From positions 641,481 to 705,480 of the forward strand of contig BDSI01000059.1 in NCBI GenBank assembly GCA_003117195.1: a DNA stretch of 64,000 nt. Reading direction: 5' to 3'. The notes beneath the pieces are model-generated. The model had not been told where the DNA came from. It saw only the letters and a list, made by a program, of their open reading frames with translations, and did not search any database. Below are positions 52,201-63,017 of this stretch, one piece after another (the stretch's first letter is position 1; each line of letters opens with the position of its first letter). Made by a program: the position numbers and the translations under genes. The stretch comes from Eudorina sp. 2006-703-Eu-15 (Eukaryota; Chlorophyta; Chlorophyceae; Chlamydomonadales; Volvocaceae).

Positions 52201-55200
52201 CGCGGTAAACTAGCAGGCCAGCGTCATGACCGACCGCATACAGCGCTCCTACTCCAAGAAAACACCGACATGGCGCGCCCCTCCATGTTTAGTGGAGACC
52301 GTGCCCCGCGTAGTCCCGCCAGCCCGCCCCTCCATGAAGAGTGGAGGCCCTGCCCCGGGTTGCCCCGTAGAATACAATCCGTGGCCCCACCTTGAGGGCG
52401 GTGTAGTAATCGCCCACCAGGCAGTGCACCCGCATCAGCCCGGTCAGTGAGAAGTAGCCCAGCATGCGCAGCACGTTGGACGACTGCGGGTAGTAGCCCT
52501 CCAGCTCGCAGAGCCTGATGAAGCCGGGAGCGGGACGGGGCGGGTAACAGTGAAAGCAGCCCCCAGATACACCCAGCCCGGCGGTGCAGGTTGCAGGCCG
52601 TGTGGTATAGGTAGCACGTGGTTGCGCTGTTGTGCATCACAGCCAGCTTGTGTGGCTGAAATTTCGTGGGCTTCGCTGTACCGCTTGCGTATCACGCACA
52701 TTGCCTTGCCTGCCGACGGACACACACACACACACGGCGCCACTTGGCCCCTCGCATGTCACGCACTCCTGTTCTGCCTGCTTAAAATACCACATACATA
52801 CCGGTTCGGGCGGGATTATCGCTAAACAGACACATGCGCGAGCCGACATTTTGCTATGTCTCGTGGCGCAGTATTCCTATTAACCCCAGCTGAATCGCCC
52901 ACACCCTTGCCAGGCTCTGCTCTACTTGCGTAGTGGGACAGAGCACGGACATGGGGACAAGCGGGGAGTACCCGCATCCCGGGCCTCCTCCTTGACAACT
53001 GCCACGTCCCATCGATGATCTTCGTGTTGACACTGTCTCAACCCGGCGTTGGCGTGCCGAAATATTGGTGTTAACACACCAACAGCTGCCCCGGGTCCAA
53101 AATCCACCACGCCCAGTGTTATCCCATCATGTTAGTGTTGCCCTATCAGGCGAAGGCTGCAATGTAACGTGACGAGGCTCAACTTGTGATGCCCCATGCC
53201 GCCCCATGGCGGGACCTGTAGGCGATACCCGGAGGCGCTTCAGGTACCGATCCGAGGTGTCCGCGGGTTTGCGTCGCCTCGTGCCCCGGGTTTTCTACCC
53301 GCCCGGCCACCACAGCAGGCACCCACCTGGCGCCGCCGTCACCCTCCAGCTCCGCCACAATGCCGCTCTTGTCCACCAGGGCTTGCAGGATGTTGAGCAC
53401 CTCGATCGTGTTCCACACCTGTCCGGTTGACAATATGCGATGTATCAGTTTTTCATATGAACCGATATAGTTTTCTTCTCTGTAGGTCTAGGGGTCCTCG
53501 GCTCGTTTCGAGACCTTCCATGTTCTGGTTAGATGCTCTCGAAGGGAGAGCCCGCACGATGTAACTAACGAACTGTTAGGTGGCATACCAGCAACAGTGG
53601 CAGGCTTCCCATGTGGTAGAGGCAAAGCAACCCACGGGTGGAACGCCATACGTCGTGCAGAAGTGCCCTCCCTGGACGAATAGAGCTCCACCTTCTACCC
53701 GACAGCGGCGCTCGTGCGTGAGGACTGGGACACCCCGAGCATGACTGGGCGTGACAATCCATGACCAACCACAAACGGCCGCATACGGGACTCGCCTTCT
53801 TGACCTCGCACTTCTTCAGATTCTCAATCTCGTCCGGCGACATGGACTGCACCTTGCCGCGGTACTGGCAGAACGACTGCGGACAGGGCGGCGTGAGCAA
53901 GGACGGCGGTGAGCGGGGGAGAACTCCCACTCAATCCGTGGCCGCGTCCAAAGCTGCCGTCCCTTGCATGGGCTTCTGTGGTCCACGCTTCCGCGCCATG
54001 GTGCATGGTGCTGACCATGCGCGGTTTAGGGGTTGACACCGTCCCTCCCCTGGCGGAGTCTGAAATGTCCACCAATTTCCTATGTCCCTCCCCTGGCGCC
54101 GCTTGCAGTCTCAAAGTTTGCCACACGGTCAAGTGCCGCAGCCGTCCCCAACCCGCCGACGACGAGACCCGTGGGGGCATGTCAGGCCGTGTCCCCCTTG
54201 TGCAGAAAATCACCAGTGCCCGAACCCACCTGGAACTGGTAGAGGAACTCGTCCACCATGTCCCACAGCCAAATGTTCGGCAGCTGCATGTTGACGTTGC
54301 TCGTCAGGAGCAGGCCGAACAGGTCGCAGTAGTTGTCCCACGAGTCGCACCTGGCGCGCACGACAGATTCCACGCCCATTCCGTGAACCGCCAGCCCGCC
54401 CATGCATGGCCTTCCTTTGGCCGGGCGCCGTGCAGAGACTTTGGTTTAGGAAAGGCTTGTGCACGCCGATACCGATGGTTGGGGCCCCTCACCCACCCTC
54501 ACCCTACAAGTTAGTACCCAGGCGGATGGGGACCCACTGCATCCTGCTAGGCTGAGTGGCCTGCATGAATGAAGCGCTGCATGGTGGACCCTGGGCCCAA
54601 CCCGGGCGGTACCCTTGTGTCACCCGGGCCAACGGCGGGGTGTGATCTGGATGATAGAAAGCGTGTCGCGCACGTACCGGTCGCGCAGGGTTGGCTGGCA
54701 GCGCGCGTACAGGTGCCTGAAGTACATCTCCTGCGTGGCGAAGAACAACAGTTTGGTTGGCTTGGCCCACGGGGGTGAAGCGGCCGCAGCGGGGGGTTGA
54801 AAGCGGTGCACTCCCGACACAAAGAACCCCGTTCGCACAAGAGGAGTCAGACGCACCTTGTAGAGCAGGCAGAAGACGTGATCCTGGTCGACCACCTCCT
54901 GAATGTGCTGCACCTCCGGCCATGGCGACTGCTTGTAGTAACGATCGCTGAGCCTCAGGAAAGAAATCTCATACATAGACTGGATCTCTGGAATGTTGCG
55001 CTCCCTGAATCCCAAAGCAAAAGGAAATCCGAACGCAGATCAACACGGCCGCCAAGAGGGAGAAACCGTGCACGTGCAGGCTGGCGACAAGTTAATATCC
55101 CATGTTATAGGAGATCTTATACCGTATTAAGCGTAAATTCAGAGGTAAGAGTTGAGCTGCCCTATCAGCCGCCAAACGTCTGCATAGCGGTCTGAGAGCA

Positions 55201-55312
55201 CCCATCGAACGTGCCTGATATGGCGATAAAAGAAGTACGCCCATTGCTTCACAATGTCAGGGACCTGGTAGAAGCCCTCATAGCCGTCGTCAACGCCGCC
55301 GCGATAAGCCAT
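49265..55312 (-). CDS. EIF3L: Eukaryotic translation initiation factor 3 subunit l
   Basis: Subunit l of the eIF3 complex, which binds the 40S ribosome in the cytosol during translation initiation. Twelve exons: 55312-55215, 55004-54857, 54730-54678, 54350-54230, 53876-53796, 53418-53327, 52514-52391, 51766-51654, 51248-51059, 50593-50447, 50154-49938 and 49470-49265. All are in phase, giving 529 residues, close to animal and plant lengths. Strong family blocks include IVKQWAYFFYRHIRERN, SMYEISFLRLSDRYYKQSPW, DHVFCLLYKEMYFRHLYARC, PNIWLWDMVDEFLYQFQSF, LRMLGYFSLTGLMRVHCLVG, YYGGFSYLMQRRYLDAARCF, LKKNEQMYQLLAICVALCP and the C-terminal PCI-type region (LKQYLLLYSSINLARLAAMM; RFEEIIRDL). Two introns appear to use GC donors (AG|gcacgt after 55215, AAG|gcgagt after 53796). 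At the second, GAG|gtcaag six bases upstream is an alternative. Confidence 0.96.
52733..52792 (-). repeat. Dispersed GGCAGAACAGG repeat copy in an eIF3l intron
   Basis: Text GGCCCCTCGCATGTCACGCA followed by CTCCTGTTCTGCCTGCTTAA, preceded by (AC)n. It is near-identical to copies at 27117-27215, 35950-36035 and, inverted, at 6160-6270, 6353-6445 and 63750-63795. Confidence 0.85.
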
Positions 55313-55651
55313 TTCTCCCAGATGGCCTTTGATGCGTGGCGACAAATTAATAACAAAATATTCAGAAGTGCAGAGTACACTCTATTCGGCGTGAACTGGA
55401 GTCCCGGTTGGGACGGCCATGGTCTGCACGTACAGGATCCAAGGCGCGCGGCATCGGTGCAGCTGGGAAATTGCGCACAACAATGGCTCGTCGCCATTTT
55501 CATATCCCTGTCCCTCACATCGTTTCTATGATAGCATAAGACAAGGCACACAGCCGGCTCTTTTTACCGTCTGACTTGACCTTTGACCTAACGGAACAGC
55601 TCGACCCTGAACCTGGGTCGCACCTGACACTTTACCAGGACATTGACAACC
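55313..55651. promoter_or_regulatory. Shared divergent promoter region, eIF3l and p25-alpha gene
   Basis: The 339 bp between the start codons of eIF3l (55312, minus) and the EF-hand/p25-alpha gene (55652, plus) must hold both 5' UTRs and promoters. It is lower in GC than both genes. No TATA box was assigned with confidence. Confidence 0.6.
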
Positions 55652-58600
55652 ATGGGTTTGTTCTCTTGCTTTTCTGGTGGAGACGAGAGCCCGCGTCCAG
55701 GCCAGGTGCGGAAACTTGGGTCGGCATGCTCGCAGCTTCGCAACAACTACAGGTTGCCTTGAGTTCAACGGTTTAAGCGTATTTGGCTTGTACTTCTGCC
55801 TACGTGCAGGTCCACGACCAGCACCGCAAGGCACCGCGCGCGCAGGTATCATGCGTGCATATAACCGAACAGTCGGACAGCCGGTTACTTAACCGCGTTG
55901 AGAGATAATATGACATGTCAATGTTCGCCGGCCCTTTGAATACAGGAAGTAAAGCCTACGAAACCACGCAGCGACATTATCGGCCTGTCATTTGCACCGC
56001 CGGCTGGGGCCCGCTCTCCAGGGCCGGCCGTGCAACAGGCGCCCTACAGCCACGACTCCGAGGATGCTAGCTCCAAGGACGTTGCACCCGCGCGCGCGCT
56101 GGACCAGACAAGAGAGCCAGCCATGTCTCCACGGCTCTTCGTGAACCTTCCCGTAACCTCCATCGCACCCGTCCTGCTGCCATTCACCGACGAAAGCAGC
56201 GAGGCCGCCCTTCAGCCTTACCTAGCAAGCCTCGGGAAGCACAGCGCCGGGCTGCCGGAGGCTGTCAACGAGAATCCTGACGCCGGCCGCATCTTTGGTA
56301 GGAACACGGTTTGCGGCTAGGTTAGCAGTCGTGCTGCATGCGGCTCGGTCGGTGGGCGCGCAACATCGAACCAGAAAATCAGGCGACATATCCAGTCGCC
56401 GAATGCCACAAGAGGGGAGCGCGCCTGCTGCTACGCTAAACGCAATCGGCATGACACTTGCCTGCCTCCGCGTGAATGTGATTCCACCACTGAATGAACG
56501 AACGTCACAGAGGCCGCCAACATAGCAGGCCACAACCCCGCCAACATAGCAGCGAGGCAACCCCGCCCATGCACCTCATCACCGCTGCCGTGCTTGCATG
56601 AACGATGCAGGTGCGGCTTTCCGGCTCCACAAGGCGGCCAGCGGGGTGCTGGTCAACGGCGAGAACGCCACCATGCTTGCGGTCCTGGGGCAGGACGCTG
56701 TGCGGTCATTGGATGTGGCAGGTGGGTGAGGCGGACGGGTGGGTGGGTCTGTGTCGCAGGAAGCATGGCCGCGGGTGCGGTCAACCGATTGGTCGGTTGG
56801 TGGGTTTGCTCCTGCCAACGTCCATAAGCCCGCGCCGCACGTGCGACTTTCACATGCCGTTGGTGCACTTGCGCGGGAAAAGAGGCATCCTGCCGCACAG
56901 ACCTGGGAGGCCTGATTGGCCGGGCAGCTCCAGCCCCATGCATCAGCGCTGTGGTGCAGGGGGTACTATGTTGCCTTGTGGCGGGACCCTGCTGGGGTCA
57001 GTCCAGGTAGGCAGTGGCGAACAAGACCTTTGGGGGATCTGCTTTGACGTGCTCATGCTTTCATGCATGCCATCATCAGTGACGCCAAGGCCGCGTGCCC
57101 ACGAACGACCCTTGGCTTACGTGCTCACGGGGACTTGATGTGCGCTTGACGGCAGGCCGCAAGGGCGCACTCTCCGCGGTGGATCTGACGGCCCTGCTCA
57201 AGCCGCTGTACGACAGCCTGCCGCTTGTGGAGGTGTACGGCAGGGAGGGCTGGCTGCTGCACATGTCCTGCAACGACCACATCAAAGCTGACTTTGACCA
57301 CCAGCACAACGCGATTGTGGAGGTCCTGGAGGTGAGGCCACTGACCTTGAAAGCGGAACCGGTGGGGACGTCCCGAGACCAGTAGTGACAGAACCGGTGG
57401 GGACGTCCCGGGACCAGTAGTGACAGAACCGGTGGGGACGTCCCGAGACCGGTAGGCAGAGAATGAGAGGGCGGTACGTTTTGTGGTGCCGGAGCTTGGG
57501 CATGGGGTTTCACCGCGGCAACAGACCGCGTTGGCGTGTGGCACTGCAGCAACTGAACTGCTCTCCAATCGCAATGTGTTTAGTTTGAGAACAACCCGCC
57601 TGCACCAGGGTGGCTATCTTATTTTTGGGAGTATCTACGGCCAGAGATACACCTGGCTTCGAAACGCTGAAAGTATCTGTCTATGGGGAGATATTTCCAA
57701 CTGGAAATGGCCCGAAGTATCTACAGAGGGCATCGGACAGGGCGCGACATTGATGGAGAACTTCCACGAACCGAACCCATAAGTGCAACACCTAGCCATA
57801 GATGACTGCAGACGGCGAGAACCGACCCCAGGTGGGAGATTTCGGGGACCCCATCACTCGTTCGAGTATATGTCAACGGGAAGATATCATGTCCCACACA
57901 AGGGGTCAAAGTATCTTAAACTCCATGTTTTGGCAGGCCAAAAGTATCTAAAATTTCAGAAGTTTTTCGGCCGAATAGATATTTATATCTTAAGATAGCC
58001 ACCCTGGCCTGCACTGTCTGGTGACGAGGCATCGATGTCATGATGTGAATGAGCGAACGTGTCAGCGGACCCCGAATGTGTCAACCGATGAACCGGTGGT
58101 CCGCTGCAACATGGTCCGCTCGAGACCTCCGACGTTGTCGCGGTGGCGGCGCCCTCTCCCTCTTGCAGGCTGCCGGGCTGGAGGTGCCCGGTAAGCCCTT
58201 CCCGCTACCGCGCGGCATCTACCTGGACGTCAACCGCAACCTCCGGCGCTGCCTGAAGCGGATGGGCGGCGGCAGCGTGGCGCAGGGCCTGAAGGCGGCC
58301 AAGGTGGGTTTGCAACTGATCGTGCTCGACGGCGCCGTTGATGGCCGTCTTCTGAATCATGCATATTTATGGTCGGGTGCATTCTGATGAATTTGGATAG
58401 CGTGGCATATGTGGGTCTCCGCCCTCTGCCACCGAGTACCCGTATGGCAACTGGCCCTCTGACTTGCTGCCTTTGGAGAGGTTCACAGCGTGTGCGAGTG
58501 TTCAAGCCCGCACACCGCTACTGGGACATGTGTCCCTTCCTCTCCAGCAACACCTGGCTCCTCCCCACAATCGTTGACGCCGCGATCATGGCTTCGTCGA

Positions 58601-61600
58601 TTCCTTCCTGCGTAACCACTGCGCACCTGGTCCCTCTACAACCCCACGCCTGACTCAACAACCTGACTTCCATCGCCCCATGCACTAATACAGAGCAAGC
58701 AGTCGCTGGACGACGCTCTGGAGCTTGCCAGCCACTTGGGTGTTGGCGCCGAGGCCGTGTCCCGCGAGCTGGCCGCCCTGCCCGCGGATGTGCCGCTGGA
58801 CGTGTACTACTCGCGGATGGTGGCCCGGGGGACCAAGGTCGTCCCGCTGGAGATGGAGCAGTGCAAGGCGATCTTCGACATGTGAGAAGCAGGCGGGGAG
58901 GAAGGAGGGAAGGGGAGGGCGCGCGCGGGCCGGTGTGGTGGGAGCGCGGAGGAGGACGTGCACTCGCGCGCGGACCCACCCGGGCGCAGATTATGCGCCC
59001 CTCGGAGGGCCGCAGCAGCGAGGGAGGAAGAAGAACGCACAGACGGACCCGCGAGAGGGCCGGGGATGACTGGGTTTGATGGCGGGACCTGCAGTGTGAG
59101 AGCCGCTTGTGACTGAAGCAGCTACTCCGGTGGTTGGAGGACCGAGGTTGGCTTTCCACTCACCTGTCCGGTCCTTGTATGTGTATATCCCTTTTATGGC
59201 TCCTAAATCCCAATGGTGTCTGATGTGACGACGACGGTGCAGGTACGACAAGGACCGGCTGGGCTACCTTGACCGCGCCACCCTGCGGCTGGTGTTGGCG
59301 GACCTGGGGGCGCTGGAGGGGCTCAAGGCCCCGGAGGTGGACGCCGCGGTGGGCCGCGCCTTCAGCCTGGCGGACCGGGACAACGACGGCCGCATCACCG
59401 TGGATGAGTTCGCCAGGTGGGTGGTGCTGCCTGGCGGGTGTGGGAATGTACGGCCCCAGCGGAACCCAACATGCGCGCGATATGCCGTATGGCGCGTGCC
59501 GCGCCACCGCCCGAGGGAGGCCGGTGCTGCGTGTCCATGCAGCTCATGAGTGTCTTGTTGCCGTGATGGGTGACGACATGGTGTGCTGGCCGGACTTGAG
59601 CCACCAGGCATGTTGGCTGTGTCCGCGCATCGGCGGGCCTGTGCCCCAGAGATCGCCCCAGTGTGTGGGGCCTGTATGTGTTCCCTTGTTTTCAGCTGGA
59701 AGTGCGAAGTGCATAAGGTACCTGCTGCCTCATCTCTGTCTCTTGGACGTCCCGTGCCTCGTGCAGTTATTACGAGACTCTGACGTGCAGCGATGCACGC
59801 AAGCAACTCCGCCTGGCGCTGGGCCCGGCCGCTGAGGGTGGGTGTCCCGACGGGACCGGGGCTGGCAACGGGTGCAGGGCTTCGGGTGGTTAATACCTCC
59901 TCTCTAGGACATATGTGGCCGCATGGCGCAGGCGGGGGCGAATGGCTGACTGACTGCTGTTCCACCTGTCTGTCCCTGACGACGATGCAGTGGAACTGAA
60001 GCAATTCTTCAACGACTTCTGCAGTTTCGGCACGCGCCAGGTGAGGCCGGCTTTTGGCAAAGTCAAGCACAGCTGGCTGCCGACGGGGGTGAATAATGAT
60101 CTGCGATGCTGGCATGGACCCCCTCGCTGAGTCCTTGTCGCCGCCTCCCGTCGTGCAGGCGGTGGAAGAAATGGACAACGCGCATTTCGCCAAGTTTTGC
60201 AAGGACTGCAACTTGCTGGGCAAGGACCTCGCCGTCACCGACATCGACCTGGCCTTCACGCGGGTGGGTGCGCACAACTGTGGCCGGGTCCCGTCTTCGT
60301 GGTTGGCAATTAAGGAAGGACACGGCTGGCAACGCGGGTGGTGGCGGTTATGTCGTGGCGTGAGAGAGTGAGAAAAGAGAAAGACACAGAGCTCCTGGCA
60401 GGACACGGCAGGCGCGGAAACATGCGATAATCGCCAACTTCGCCTCCGACGCTGAAGCCTTAGAAGCCTTACGCTTTTCGCGCAGCCCTGAAAACGGCGA
60501 CACAATGTCTGGAACCAGCCAGGACGGGCATTGCACATGTTGGTATCGGCGTGGTCACGTCACGTCGTGGATGTGCCTCCGGGTCCGACAGGCCAAGCCC
60601 AAGGGCTGCCGCAAGCTGAGCTTCGAGGGCTTCGTCACCGCGCTGGCCGAGTGTGCAGAGCGCAAGGGAGTCACCCTGGAGGCGCTGGTGCGCACCGTGC
60701 TGGCCTGCCAAGGGCCCGTGGCGCGGGCCACCAAGGCCGAGAACGTGCGGCTGCACGACGACAAGGTGGGAGCCTCGCGCGCGCAACCCGTTGTACGTTG
60801 CTAACACGGCAGGCGCCGTTCTGAATGCAGTGCGACCTGGCTTCGTTTTAACCCCGCTCCACCGGTCACCAATTCGTAACACAGTATTGATGATCCCTTG
60901 CTCCCTGTCCCCCTCGTCCGTGTTGCCCCATGCCCAACCTGCCGTCCATCTGTCCTCCGGGGCTCTCTGTACGCAGAGCACGTACACGGGTGAGTCTGGG
61001 CAGTGGTGTGTGCGAGCAGACTGGCAGGGACGCACACACTGGTTTGGGTCGGGCGGGCTTCTCATTAAACACACAGTGCTTTGTGTGTGTATGTCTTTTG
61101 TCTTGCACTTGCCGAGGACGGACACGCGTGCTTGCTCTGCCTCACACGCTCCTGCGCCCGGCGGCATCTGGCGTCCACCTGGGCAGGCTTGGCAGTAGCT
61201 CGTTGTGGACGTGCCTTCGCCAGTGTGCCGTATCAAACAAACCAACATGAGCGCACTCTGGCGCGTTCCTCCTGCTCTCCCGCAGGTGTGTACGCCAAAG
61301 GCGGTCCCAAGGTCACGGACGCGGGCCACGACCTGGCCGCTCTGCTGGACCGCTCAGACGTTAAGAGGTCCCAACGGTAGGTGCGGGGGTGAGGCGCGAG
61401 CCGTGGCTGGGCCTGCATGCGAGGCGCGCCAGTCGGCGTACTGCGCTAATCGTTAGCAGCGCCACGCGTACAGAGACCTGCTGGTTTGTCGGGGTCGCTG
61501 ACGACTTGTTCCTGCTGAATGAATTCATGGATGACAATTATGCGGACCCCGCGAAGGGATCATCGGCGCCCACTTGCTGCTGCTGTTGGTCTCGTTGGAT

Positions 61601-63017
61601 ATGGATGTCCAGTCAATGCAGCCCACTGCCGCTTCCTTGTCCCGCCCCGCCGTGCACCCGACACCAGGACCCAACGCGCCACCAACGTCGCCGTCCTGGA
61701 CAGCAAGGCGGCCGATAAGGCGCAGCAGCACCTGCAGACCGGAGGCCACAGCGTCACCCTGACCAACAGCCTGCTGCCCACGTCCAGCGCGACCAAGCGG
61801 CGCTCCACAGTCGGGGGCACTTCCGGTGGGTTGCCCCCGCGCACACGAATCGCTGTGCTCCCCTTGGCACACACAGAGACCATGGGCCTGGGTGATGCAG
61901 GTTGCGGGTTTCCCGCTGTACATATGGACCGCGCGCTGCAAGCCCGCGCTCAGCACAGACACTCTCCCGTCAGGCAGGAAGTCCCCGATGGGATCCCTCA
62001 AGTCTCGGGCTGCGGCTGTCACCGATCACCCGCCGGGCCAACTGAACATGATGACCAAGGAGTCCACCTTGTCACGCCCGCAAAAGAACATGCGCCCTTC
62101 ATTCAAGCCTCTGATGGTGCCCTTCCCTCCTTTCCCCTCCTGGTGCAGCAGGCCACCTCGCCCGCGGCAGCCTGCACGACATCTGGGCGGTGTGGTGCCA
62201 GTCCAGCGGGGCCGCCTCCCGGACCGAGATGGGCGTCACCCAGTTCGTCAAGATGCTCCGCGAGACGGGCCTCCTGGACAGGGCCTTCACGCCGGTGCAG
62301 GCGGAGCTCATCTTCGTGCGCGCCAAGTCCAAGGTGGGGAGAGGGGGGGCTCGAAGACCCGTGTGATGTGGGCATCACACGCATTATCAAGGGGTCCGCC
62401 GTAACATCCTCACAGCGGGCCCCTCTAGGGTTATCGGTGACAGCCAAAGCTTCCTCGCACGCATGCATGAATCAGTGAATGAACCAGATCAGGAGTGAAC
62501 CCGGGGAGACCAGTGTTGACTCGCTGTCCTGAAAACACGGCGGCCCAAGGGTACCTCTAAGGGTAACCTTTACGGTGGTTTCCTACCGTGTGTTACTCGG
62601 TTGTCCCGCGTCCTCCTGTCTGCGGATGGTGGGCGCTACCGCGCCCGCGGGCCCTTCCTTGGTCAGCACGTTGTACGATACCTCAACAGCAACTATGGAT
62701 GCCACAACACCCGTACCTGCCGCTTGTGTATGAATTCCCGGCCATTGGCGCCTCTTGCAAGGCCTGCATCGCGACCCAGTCCCTGCTGAATGAATCATCC
62801 CATCCCTCCCCCGGTGCCGCGCCCTCCCATGCACACAACTTCAACCTAGCTCCCTCCCTCACTCGCCCTCCCCGGACAGGACTCGGCCAAGTTGGGCTTC
62901 GACGCGTTCGAGCGGGCGCTCCGGATGATCGCGGAGGCCAAGGGCGTCGTCCAGGAGGAGGTGGAGAGGGCCGTGCTCAAGAGCCAGGGGCCCATGCTCA
63001 CCGCGCGCAACTCGTGA
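55652..63017 (+). CDS. N-acylated EF-hand protein with tandem p25-alpha (TPPP-like) domains
   Basis: Sixteen exons: 55652-55705, 55946-56297, 56611-56721, 57156-57331, 58169-58303, 58694-58881, 59243-59416, 59767-59837, 59991-60040, 60159-60263, 60592-60765, 60977-60989, 61286-61376, 61668-61825, 62152-62333 and 62880-63017. All are in phase, giving 723 residues. The start gives MGLFSCF, a Gly2/Cys6 acylation pattern. One degenerate EF-hand (DKDRLGYLD, about 341-349) precedes a canonical one (DRDNDGRITVDE, 383-394). A first p25-alpha domain follows (about 420-545: FFNDFCSFG, NAHFAKFCKDCNLLGKDL, KLSFEGFVTALAE, HDDKSTYTGVYAKGG). After a linker comes a second, divergent p25-alpha unit (about 622-723: LHDIWAVWCQSSG, TQFVKMLRETGLLD, FDAFERALRMIAEAKG). 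TPPP/p25 proteins bind and bundle microtubules and are associated with ciliated organisms, so a membrane-anchored, calcium-responsive cilium or cytoskeleton role is inferred. The stop at 63015-63017 overlaps a good donor (C|gtgaga), so a longer C terminus is possible. Confidence 0.92.
57356..57460. repeat. 35-bp direct repeat, three copies
   Basis: GGTGGGGACGTCCCG occurs at 57361, 57396 and 57431, separated by AGACCAGTAGTGACAGAACC-type text. It follows within 30 bp of the donor of the exon ending at 57331. Confidence 0.92.
57606..58006. mobile_element. Non-autonomous hAT-type element (MITE), 401 bp
   Basis: Ends are perfect 16-bp inverted repeats: CAGGGTGGCTATCTTA at 57606-57621 and its complement TAAGATAGCCACCCTG at 57991-58006. 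The element is bounded by an exact 8-bp direct duplication, GCCTGCAC (57598-57605 and 58007-58014). The CAGGG-type terminus with an 8-bp target duplication is the hAT superfamily signature. The interior is much richer in AT than the host intron. It carries repeated AGTATCT/AGATAY words in both orientations and has no coding capacity. It sits in the p25-alpha gene intron 57332-58168. Confidence 0.93.

Noticed and set aside
59696..59717. 22-nt candidate exon (SWKCEVHK) in the EF-hand gene
   Set aside because: Splice-like ends are present, but including it breaks the phase of the next exon. Joining 59416 directly to 59767 gives a natural EF-hand continuation (DEFASYYETL).
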